Source: Tubiluchus corallicola (taxonomy: Eukaryota; Priapulida; Priapulimorpha; Priapulimorphida; Tubiluchidae). Taken from it: DNA of 54,757 nt. How positions within the stretch are numbered: the stretch's first letter is position 1; each line of letters starts with the position of its first letter. The notes below the pieces were generated by a model. That model saw nothing but the letters and a program-made list of their open reading frames with translations, was not told where the DNA came from and made no database searches. This document shows positions 45,801-54,757 of this stretch, piece by piece. Made by a program: the position numbers and the translations under genes. The stretch spans positions 196,501 to 251,257 of the forward strand of contig JAQGDQ010000101.1 in NCBI GenBank assembly GCA_030141605.1. The letters are read 5' to 3'.

Positions 45801-48800
45801 TAGTTAACGAATATGCGTGTCAATAAAAACAGTTTTCAAGTACAAAAATGACAGACAGCGGCAAAAAAAGTTTATCGACTATATTTCACTGAAATCATTG
45901 AAAATACGTCTGAAACACTAAAAAAATCGCCACAAAAGATTAATCATGTTATCAAGTTACAAGAACAAGATTAAAATCAAATTACAAAATTTCAGAATCA
46001 CCCATCACTTTGACATCCAGTAAACACAATTACATGAAATACAATGAGTAGCAAGAACAAACATGTCACAACGCAATAGGTATTAAGCAATAGGGAAACT
46101 ATATCCTACTCCATGTTAAGTACTATCAACTATGCATTAAGCTATGCAAATGTTAGTGTTTTTGCTAGCTGCAAGCTAACTACACTTACGTTCACCTTTG
46201 TCAACCAGACGTAACAGAGGCTGAATCACATCTGAACTGAACACACCATGTTTGAGCCAAATATTTAAAACCTTCTTGACCTTTGCCTGAAAGTAAAGAA
46301 AATTTTTCTAAAATTCTTGGCTGGCGATCACAGAAAGCCTTGGGTTCAAGTTGCAGTGGAGCTGCAAAATTTTCCAGTCGTTCTAATTTAGTAGTGCTTT
46401 CATGCACTCAAAGAATTGATATCAGAAATGTAAACTACATTTTTAGTGAGAATTCAAAATGACAGTTGTAGCTTCAAGAAAGCTTGGAGGAACTTGTACA
46501 GTAATTTTTTACCTGAGATCACAAGTCAAAATTACCTTATCAGTTTCAGGACACTGTAAAATGTGGGTAAACGTTGCCTCAAAATTCTTGGCAAATCTCG
46601 CACCATAAAGATCTTTCTCCACTCCAAACTGATGTCGTGACTGCTTGATAATAGAATCAATCACGTACAGTCCAGGAACCTTGTAATGTGGTGGACACTA
46701 AAAATATGACACGCAGATTTTTAATGATATGTAACTAGCTAATAATGAAGCAGGGTAAAAGCACAGTGATGCCTCCATTGCATTTTTAACGACAAAAATA
46801 AATTTAAGACCTCAGTGTTTCATTTTATTTAGAAAACAATTCCAATTGATTAATTTAATGTGATGTGCTAATCATGCTGCATAATTTCGAAAAGTTTCAG
46901 CTGTCTGCCATTATAAGTAAAAGTTTAGTGGCACTTTGAATACAGTACCATTTACCTGTTTTTGCAAGTTGCCTGTGGCCCTCTTTCGTTTACACATAAT
47001 TTATTTGATAATTAATACAGTTTTGCCAAAATGACATTTTCGAGGTATGCATTCATATGTCTGTCCATACGTCAACAACTGTTCTTTAGATCATTTTAGT
47101 GGCTTATACGAAAAATAAAAACAATTGAAATTTAATTACTGCTTTTTCCTGATGTTAATGTCTTTATATTATGCAGAAAGCAGAAATTACATATAGTTTG
47201 CAATAATACACAGTAGTACAGACTTAAATGACCATGTCTATCCATTAGGTCAACACAAATGTGCAAACTGCCTTCTGGATGATGTTCAAAGTATCTGCTT
47301 TGTGAAAACATAGAATTCCTCGTATGTTATGAGAAACATTGGAGCATATGTATGAGCATTTGTTAGTTAGATAAACAGAAATGATGTCAGTAGGCTGGTT
47401 TCTTTGTTACATATGTCAAAAAAATGGCAAGCGCTAAATTTATTAATAAAACGTAGTATATCTACAAACTCTGACATACTAGCTGATCTATACTTGCAGT
47501 TTAATTTTATTAAAAACTAAGCTTTTTTAGTAAAACTGTGTTAGTTTAATTTAGAAAAAGAAATAGAGGTTTGATAACAACAATAATTTGGTTTATTTTT
47601 ACTTAAAAATATCAAAAACCATTACGAATTGATGTCAGTAGGCTGGTTTCTTTGTTACATATGTTAAAAGAAATGGCTTGAAGGGCTAAATTTATTAATA
47701 AAACATAGTATATCTACAAACTCTGACATATTAGCTGATCTATACTTGTAGCTTAAATTTATCAAAAACTAAGCTTTTTTAGGAAAAATGTGTTAGTTCA
47801 ATTTACAAAATGAGTATAGAGGTTTGACAACAATAATTTGATTTATTTTTACTTAAAAATATTAAAAAAACGTTACAAATTATGCATTACGACAAAAATT
47901 CACCTAGTTAATGTCACAGAGTATGTTTAAAATATGTCACAGAGTATGTTTAAAATATGTATTTCACATAATTTGTATTTCCATGTCACTGAACCACTTC
48001 TGTAGCTAGCAACCTACTAATTGATGCTTGAAAAGTAAACTATGTTAATAAAGCTGTTAGAAAAGCATTTTAACATGAAATGCTGATTGTCTTCCTTATG
48101 CAATTAAGAAATATGTTTTCTTAAAATTGCCATAACTTTGTAACCTTTCATCTAATTTATAAACCAAATAGTTTTATGATACACAGAACAAGAGCTTTCA
48201 TTTGCTATATTATACAAACACCTAAGTGAAATTCTTTTGCCCTCAAGAGGGCCAAATTTGGAGGCATTCACTGTGCTTTCACCCATCACTGATGACAAAC
48301 TACTGAAACTAGCGCAATTTTCACCATCCAAATTTTTAACTCAGTAATTCTGCTTTCGTTAAGAAATAATGATTGTTATTTAACTGTAAAGATATTTGTA
48401 AAGGAAATACAACAGTTAATACAAAAATAACACAATGCATATAAAAATAATACTGTAAATATACCAAGCAGCATTAATAACGTACCTTAGCAATGAACTT
48501 TTCCACATTGTGAACAATGTGCTTGAAAAATTTGCCCGCTTTCATTGCACACTTTGTGATCAACACCATTTTAGCCTTCGAAATCGGTGGCTTTGTCTTG
48601 TACAAACCAGCAAGCTAAAAATGATTAAATCGCCTCTCATCAACTTTAGAGTTAATTTACTGTGTGACTAGCATTATCACGGAAATGTATGAAAACAATA
48701 TAAAAGTAAATAGCAATCTTAAATTTTGATTAGCATAACGTTTGTAATTTAAGTTCGTAGCCTTTAATAAGCTGGTTAGCTGGCGCCTGGAATCAGTTTT

Positions 48801-49237
48801 ACAGTCTATGATTTTAACTGTAATTGAAATCGATCAAATGTTAGTTCCACAAGGATTATTAAATAAACTAGCGTTCTTATACATCTATAATTATATATGC
48901 AATCACTAAGTTGCATAAGATTGATGAATAAATAAATCTAAATCTAAGCATGTTTAGAGCAGCAACTATCTATTTATTTGAATTTATAAACCACTGGAGC
49001 TAACCTGTCTTTGACACTGAATGTACTTTCCTCTATTTTGCAACGACTTAACATCTTCAAGGCAAAAATCTGTAGGCCTATCAATAGTAGACCATGCCAA
49101 AGAACATCTAAGCCATTATCAGGTAAATCTATCATCTACAGATTAATGTTAGGAATTTATGAGGCCTACTAATAACACCGATAATCATTGATAATTTTAT
49201 GTACCTCATTACTAAATGTAGTTATAATCTCCATCAT
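30867..49237 (-). CDS. SCAF4/SCAF8-like RNA polymerase II CTD-binding, RRM protein
   Basis: Fourteen coding exons on the minus strand join in phase: 49237-49205, 48614-48486, 46697-46536, 46286-46190, 45191-45151, 44444-44325, 41965-41943, 40946-40833, 40153-40056, 38876-38776, 37932-37825, 36803-36638, 36475-36365 and 35686-30867. They sum to 6123 nt, or 2040 residues. The vertebrate homologues bind phosphorylated CTD and prevent early transcript termination in the nucleus. Residues 1-140 form the CID: TFSNELAGLYKTKPPISKAK, VEKFIAKCPPHYKVPGLYVI, DSIIKQSRHQFG. Then come PPPPPPKPG and a Gln-rich helix. The RRM starts VCSRTIWIGSL (RNP2-like), with KGCAFLVM (RNP1-like), and is followed by the diagnostic YREFWDVDLGVFHIP. 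The RS-rich linker of vertebrate SCAFs is nearly absent. The last exon alone encodes 1606 mostly disordered residues with repeated LPxxFGSxKW-like motifs. Either of two in-frame ATGs (49237 or 49234) could start translation. Confidence 0.93.
32651..32710 (-). repeat. Exact 30-bp tandem duplication inside the SCAF coding exon
   Basis: Two identical 30-bp units, 32651-32680 and 32681-32710, encode NSEETRKKRR twice in a row. The frame is kept. Complete identity suggests a recent event, possibly polymorphic. Confidence 0.95.
37256..37679. repeat. 212-bp tandem duplication in a SCAF intron
   Basis: 37256-37467 is repeated at 37468-37679 with only a few differences (for example GTGTCATATT against GTGAAATATT). 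It lies in the intron between the exons at 36638-36803 and 37825-37932. Confidence 0.92.
38580..38640. repeat. Short ATCGTAATC cluster
   Basis: Several imperfect copies of (G/T)ATCGTAATCATAATCG occur within 60 bp, in the SCAF intron between 38776 and 37932. Confidence 0.5.
42720..43200. repeat. Region saturated with TTTGGCA/TGCC motifs
   Basis: More than a dozen copies of TTGGCA, ATGGCA, CTGGCA or the complement TGCCA(A) occur at irregular spacing (for example AGTGCCATTTGGCA near 42870, ATCTGGCACTTATCTGGCA near 43070). It looks like a strongly eroded minisatellite, and it directly precedes the minisatellite at 43540. TTGGCA is also a half-site of nuclear factor I, but binding is not shown. 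Confidence 0.5.
43540..44090. repeat. Minisatellite of about 26-bp units with a palindromic core
   Basis: About 20 imperfect head-to-tail units of ATCACAATGTGAATTACTG followed by CGCCCGT fill this stretch. Each full unit contains TCACAATGTGA, an inverted repeat around one base. Some units are truncated (TCACATCAATTACTG). It lies in the 2.4-kb SCAF intron between the exons at 41943-41965 and 44325-44444. Confidence 0.9.
47383..47880. repeat. 248-bp tandem duplication in SCAF intron 2
   Basis: GATGTCAGTAGGCTGGTTTC and the sequence following it at 47383-47630 recur at 47631-47880, with scattered substitutions and small indels (about 10 percent by eye). Confidence 0.9.
47913..47958. repeat. Perfect 23-bp tandem duplication
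   Basis: GTCACAGAGTATGTTTAAAA plus TAT is present twice without a break, just after the 248-bp duplication. Confidence 0.9.
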
Positions 49238-52200
49238 GAGTAAACTATAGCTTAATTCTTTCAAGTTTATATGACCTTTGGCCCTACTGTATCGTCGGAC
49301 CGTTTATAAAATATAAATAACTTCTCAAGTCACGCAAAACCTCCAAGCAAGCACTGCAAATGGCGCGACAACTTCGGCTTTTTTCTCGTGCTGATGCCTG
49401 GCGGCATCCTGTGAGAAAAACTTGAATTAGACCGGGCACATTGAGTTTCAGACCACACTTCTAAACATGTGATCTAAATCACTGAGGCTTTGATCACATG
49501 TCCACAACAGTCAGCAATTACTACAGATAAGAAAACTGTCAAAAGTGATTGCTAAGGAGTACTTGCAATAGGTGTTTTGGTAAGCTATGTCTATGTAAGA
49601 TCTATATGAAGAGAGGCTCTGCTTGTCCGTGACGACCATAATAAGCGCGAGCCAGGTGACTTCATTAAAGCTTAGAAGTTTTGCACGGGTGCTATGATAT
49701 ATGTTTATTTCGAATTTAAAATTTATCTATATATATTCAGATATATTTATTGATTTTTTGTATTGCATCTTTACATTACTGTACCTGTTTTACCGTAAAT
49801 TTATGCATATAGTATAACTATTATTATTGTAGAAAACTGGCTATTTGTTTTACAGATTTTATTTTCATTTTCCACTCATTGTAAAAAAGAAGAAGGTGAA
49901 ACTGCAATAGAACAAGAAAAAAGAATATCAACAAAAATAAAGCAACAGTAAATGTGCGAGTAAACGAGAAACAAGCGTTAACAAATCAACAACAAGCACA
50001 CTGAAGCAGAAGATGATTCAAAATTAAACCATTACATATGGCATTACAAAACCAACGCAAAAATTTGCTAACCAACAAACTTCCTAGCATATTCACAAAT
50101 CAGCATGCACATGCACACACATGCACGCCTACGCAAAAACACGCGCATACGCATGCACTTTAAACAGTTGCAAAAAATCAATAATTAGGCAATGGCTAGA
50201 GATGATAAGAATTATTATCAAATAAACACCAACAGAAACTATTAAGCAAATAAATAAACTTACAAACGTTTGAGGATCTGTATAACAAATTTCAAGCCAA
50301 TCTTCAGAAATCACAAAAAGACATACTGGTTCTACAACAGTGGCCTACTGAACTCACAGCTACTATATCACTAAAACAGGATTTTTCCTATTCTATAGCT
50401 ATCTAACCACTCAATACAAGAGCGGCCAAGCATGTCAAACAAACTCTACAGGTAATGCAAAATGAATAATGTCACTCTAGAATTAATACACCTGGCTTCA
50501 CTGTACCCAATCTAGCCTGAAAGATAACAATTATTATTCACAATGTAACCTCGTATTCAATTCTTAAGAATTTCTCGCTTACCATTTTTCCGCCCTTTGA
50601 AAATATGACTAGATTAAATATACATTTCTGCTACTTAATACTTAATTTAATACCAAATCTATTTTTAATACTATAATGTTTATATATGTATGTTTGTATA
50701 TATGTATATATATATATGCAAACACCTGAAAAATGTCATGAGCCTGTAAGTAAACTTGTATTTTTAATAAGGGGCAGCTGACCAAGTGACCAATAGGTCT
50801 TTCGCTGCTCCTTCTCAGCTGCAATGAAATGTAAAAATAATTATGACGAATTTTAACGGCTATTGAGAAAATAAAATTTATTTGAATTGATATTTCTATC
50901 CCATCTTTCTTGTTGGACTGGTGATGTTTAGCGACACACGGGACCATGGTTTCGAGTTAGCCAAGAGCAGATTCACTAATGCACAGAGAGCTTGTTTTTT
51001 TTTTAAATCACGTGTTAATCACGGTTTCTGCTCAGAATACAAATAGTTTAATAGTCTACCTATCGATGGCACTCTACACTCTATGGAGCCTGTGACAACC
51101 ATACTATAACATCTATGACTAGGTTTGCTGTTAATCTTCCTGCCAAAGGCAACATAGTCGTTTTCTGTTTTGTTCGTTGTTAATACTAATGTTAACTTTA
51201 GCCCAAGGACTAACACTACGGCTGCAGAGATGCTAAATATGATATAGTGGTAAATGGTAGATGGTAAAAAGCTTTCAATAAATTACTGAAACAGAATATA
51301 AAGTATTTCATTCAAATTTCGATCAGGTATTATTATGCCATGGCTACCAAACAGTAAACATAAACCAGTAGAGAGATCGCAAAACTTCAGTCAGCCAGCA
51401 GGAGTCCATCTCACAATGGCCAGTCGGGTACGTTAACTGGCTTGCTGCTCCACAGGGTCATGACTACTCTCAAACACCATGGTAAACGCTCTTACAGGAT
51501 ATACTTAAACATACCAAAATTAATGTATTGCGTAAGTGTGTATAGTTAGCTTTCGTTTTTCAAATTTAAAACTTGGCATTGTTCTATAACATAAGAATAT
51601 AATATACCGACCTAAGCACTATACAAAACACAGTAGGATGTTGTTAGCTACTACTGTACAGAACAAAATTTCATTACCAATAAGGTTGATAGTTAGTAGG
51701 CCTTCTTGATTATTATATTCACAACGTTTAGCCTGCATAACTTAGGCGGTTCAAAATCGAATGTTAGTGCTTGCATAATAAGTCTTGTAAATTGGTCATG
51801 CAATAGTCGTTTTATACCTATTTTTGTACCTATAGATATAATTGGAATATCCTTCTCAGTGGCTAAAACTCAGATTCGGATAGTAGACTACGCAAAATTT
51901 TCGCTAAAGTATTCAGGTTGCATAATACTGTTCTAGTTTTTCATACAGATATTTGATCCCAAAATACTGGAAAACAATTTTGTTGCAAATAATTTTGCTT
52001 TTCCAATAAGTTTATGTGGCGATGAATTTTTTCAACGAAGATGAGCATTCTGGTCTTCTGGTAACAATCTTTCATGTAAAACCTTGATATTACGCCCATA
52101 TACTTGATCTGCTAGTAATACTAAACATTAGTAATTATTTTGCTTTGGTCCAGCGTTATCAAACGTCGAACTTCAGATGAAATCTCTTGCTAATGTGTAA

Positions 52201-52536
52201 TTTGCACCTCTTCAATTACTTGTGAAACGTCTTTCGTTGATGGTGTTTTACCAACAGAATGGAAACTGGTAGTTGTAAATCTAATATTCAAAAGAAAAGC
52301 AAAATTTTTGAACTGCTAGAACGCCGGAGAAGCATTTTCGAAGAGAAAATATGAAGTTATACAGTTGTTAAAGGAAAGAACAATTGAAAGAAAAACTGCT
52401 TTATTCTCAAGACCAGTCCTTAATACTTGTCAAGTAGCAATCTTGCAATCGGGTGATCACCCGGTGTTAGAAATTCTGAAATTGAAAACAGCTGAACATC
52501 GCACCGAGCCGCACAAGGCAAACGGCGCGCGTGCGG

Positions 52537-52603
<67 letters not shown>

Positions 52604-52700
52604 GCGAGGCAGTATGTTCGCATAAACCAAAAAAATGTTACCTCGGCGAGAGGCCCCCTGGAGGGTGAGGCCCTGGGGAAGTATCCCCACTCCCCCCCCC
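49238..52700. other. Upstream region of the SCAF homologue
   Basis: Should contain the SCAF promoter and 5' UTR. The most promoter-like stretch is 49290-49440, with a few CpGs and locally higher GC. No other coding exon is supported. The short ORFs, including the plus-strand ATG at 51416 followed by GTACGT, lack any partner exon. Confidence 0.4.
52539..52601. repeat. (GA)n microsatellite
   Basis: About 31 uninterrupted GA dinucleotides. The apparent Arg-Glu and Leu-Ser repeat ORFs here are artefacts of this tract. Confidence 0.97.
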
Positions 52701-52704
52701 TGAA

Positions 52705-53340
52705 ATAGGCCCTGCATTTTGTTCTTCATCAATGATTTGCCTGAAAGGTACTATATCTTTGCTGATGATGTCAAGTTCTGTCAGTCCTTTACAAGAACAG
52801 GTCGTATGATATGCAACGAATATTAGATAGCACATTGAATGGGCAAATACGTGCCAGGTAAAGATAGCTACTAAAAGTGTAATGCTGTACACATTGATAG
52901 AGACAATCCCAGTAATAACCACCTCATTTCACATAACCAAACTGAATCAGCGGCTGTTGTGCGTGGTCTTGGCATTACCATTTCAAATAATGGTGTCCAT
53001 ATCAGCTGAATGACATTGATATCGTAAACTCTTTTGAGATGTTTTATGGTTGATAACTCATACCCTGACAGACTAAAAGCTCAAATTTAATGCTATTAAA
53101 AAAGACGAATTCAAAATGATCGTGTATGTGCTATAAAATCATTCATAAAGAAGTAGGTTTGAGAAATTTTTACTGGGGCTCCACCTGATCTACGAAAGTT
53201 TTTGTACATAGAACTAAATTTTATAAAACGTTTTAATTTTTTTCAAACCGATTTGTTCACTTATGGGTAACTCACTTCCAAATTCTGCGAACTGCTTGTG
53301 ACAGCAACAAATGTCAAATGTTAAGTTTGTTAAATGAGTA
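52705..53340 (+). mobile_element. Decayed 3' end of a LINE
   Basis: Plus-strand translation gives ILFFINDLPERYYIFADDVKF, with both aspartates of the RT active site (FADD) present. Frameshifted remnants follow: MQRILDSTLNG, WANTCQVK and, near 53265, MGNSLPNSANCL, which resembles the WNSLPNSVxxAxS end of LINE ORF2. Many stops make it inactive. The 5' part is missing; the sequence before it is the GA tract and a poly-C run. Confidence 0.7.
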
Positions 53341-53967
53341 AAACGTTATGTTTAGCTGATCTTGATAATTCTGAAATATAAAAGGCATACGTAAGCAATT
53401 TTTCTCATTGTGCCTCCCAACACTCAAAATTTTACTTTTTTTACAGTAATTTTTTATTGAATTGTAATGTACAGTGTTGTATTATTATAATTATGTATAT
53501 ACACTGTAAATTTTAATTGAGTGTTAATAAATTTAATTAAATTAAGGACTTTCGGCGCCTGATTATTGTAAAAAATTGACAAGTTCACAATACAACAGAC
53601 AGAAGAGTAGGAGAACTGCTTTACTTTTTTTACTGATTTGAAATTCTTGGACTTTCTTTTCATTTAGCAAAACTGCAAGTCTGCAATCAATCCACAGAAA
53701 ATTTTGCCTTTATGGCAAGTTGAATGGGATGCTAGGCTGCATCAAGCTAAGTTCTCACTAATTACGCAGCTAAGTATGTCACGTTCAGAAAGGCAAAACG
53801 TATGAACAGCAGCATAATTATGATGGCAGCATCTAACGATAGGCCACGTTGCAAAGAAGTTATCACAAACAAAGCGACTACATAATTTTATTAATTTACA
53901 ACAAAACACGGGGACGCAATTATCACTAAACAATAGAGAACATGTCCTATTGGCAATAGAGTAGAGT
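53341..53967. other. AT-rich stretch downstream of the LINE fragment
   Basis: Probably the LINE 3' UTR followed by the 3' UTR of the minus-strand gene ending at 53968. No further feature was recognised. Confidence 0.35.
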
Positions 53968-54051
53968 CTATGAGCTCCTCAGCTCTGCGACTTCTCTTTT
54001 CGCTCTTTCCAATTCCGGGATACGTTTATATTCTTGCGCAATCGTATAAAA
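53968..54051 (-). CDS. Last coding exon of a coiled-coil protein (gene continues beyond the window)
   Basis: A strong minus-strand acceptor (TTTTTTGCAG) precedes TTTTATACG at 54051. The frame reads FYTIAQEYKRIPELERAKRE, then VAELRSS, and stops at TAG 53970-53968, exactly 28 codons in phase 0. The sequence is a charged amphipathic helix that would end a coiled coil. Earlier exons would lie beyond 54757 or between 54052 and the window end, but I found none there. I do not recognise the family. Confidence 0.55.
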   Translation of the reverse strand, partial: FYTIAQEYKRIPELERAKREVAELRSS

Positions 54052-54757
54052 CTGCAAAAAAGCAAATGTATAGCTATTAATTTTAATAGAGTATCAACCA
54101 CGATGAACAAGTAACTGAAAATTTACTTTGATGCATGTCGTGCAGCGATTTCTATTTTCATCAATGAGTCAGTCTACAGGGTATTAAAAAACAATACAGT
54201 AAAAATATGACAAACTTAACTTGCACTTCTGCATTTAGCTTCACAATAATATAAAAATTATTATTATTTCCTAGCTCTATACAAAATCCAATTTTCCTGC
54301 CATATTTTGTGGCATGATTAGATTAGATTAGATCAGATTAGATTCTGTATTTCGCAGCTAGCTCACAGATTACATAAAATACATACACAATTAAAACTAC
54401 ATTTGCAATTATATCAAGGAACATCTAAAACCACAGTCATTAAAAATAATAAAAATGCTACAATTACAAACAATTCTTTCAGCATGACCATACTTATTGG
54501 GCATATTGGCCTTGTCTGGTCTAACGTTGGTATGCTTATAGTACTTGTTAGAGTACTGTTTTCTTTGGAACGCCCCGTATACACGAGCTATTTTTATTTA
54601 CGTTCTGTCATCAGTATACCAACAGAAACGTGTATTAAAAGAAATTTACAATAGTTGAGTGGTTTCAGCACACCATAAACACCTTCTGAAAAGCAACATG
54701 TGAATAAGCGCGCGGCGTGTTCCCGCATTGAAATTGTGCGAGATTTAAAAGTGGGTG
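54052..54757. other. Probable intron of the minus-strand coiled-coil gene
   Basis: AT-rich, no supported exon. It includes a short ATTAG pentamer run at 54315-54343. Confidence 0.35.

Noticed and set aside
51416-51427. Plus-strand ATGGCCAGTCGG followed by the donor-like GTACGT
   Set aside because: No downstream plus-strand exon of matching phase and no homology. Probably chance.
52365-52732. ORFs with long Arg-Glu or Leu-Ser runs on both strands
   Set aside because: They are translations of the (GA)n microsatellite and have no other coding support.

Overview
The window is nuclear DNA of an animal. It is AT-rich, has spliceosomal GT..AG introns of 0.4 to 4 kb, and carries metazoan genes: FAM20B-type xylosylkinase, ribosomal protein L13a with intronic snoRNAs, and an SCAF4/SCAF8-type CTD-binding factor. 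Decayed LINEs, tRNA-derived SINE-like repeats and a Ty3/gypsy element fill part of the rest. I cannot name the phylum. An invertebrate is most likely from the compact genes and the repeat types.

Layout. 0.7-2.4 kb, minus strand: the last three coding exons of an unrecognised coiled-coil protein whose 5' end I could not place. About 3.1-3.3 kb: a candidate divergent promoter. 7.2-8.6 kb, plus: an intronless FAM20B-like kinase. 9.7-13.9 kb: a young Ty3/gypsy retrotransposon with identical 162-bp LTRs, an apparent self-priming site and one in-frame stop in integrase, inserted in one unit of a 119-bp tandem duplication. 14.6-15.8 kb, plus: a two-exon gene for an unknown 213-residue protein. 17.6 kb, minus: a candidate first exon. 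19.7-27.3 kb, plus: a complete seven-exon RPL13A (203 residues), with box C/D snoRNAs in introns 3, 4, 5 and 6. Two of these resemble U34/SNORD34 and two resemble U33/SNORD33. 30.9-49.2 kb, minus: a complete 14-exon SCAF4/8 homologue (about 2040 residues) convergent with RPL13A. Its introns hold minisatellites and tandem duplications. 49.2-54.8 kb: mostly repeats, including a LINE 3' end and a (GA)n tract, then the last coding exon of another minus-strand gene.

Functional picture. The genes are unrelated housekeeping loci: Golgi proteoglycan-linker phosphorylation (FAM20B), translation and rRNA 2'-O-methylation (RPL13A plus its snoRNAs), and RNA polymerase II CTD-coupled termination or processing (SCAF). 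The points most worth following are the snoRNA set inside RPL13A, which parallels the vertebrate gene, and the self-priming signature of the LTR element. All exon coordinates were derived by hand from splice signals, reading phase and recalled family homology. No search or alignment software was run.
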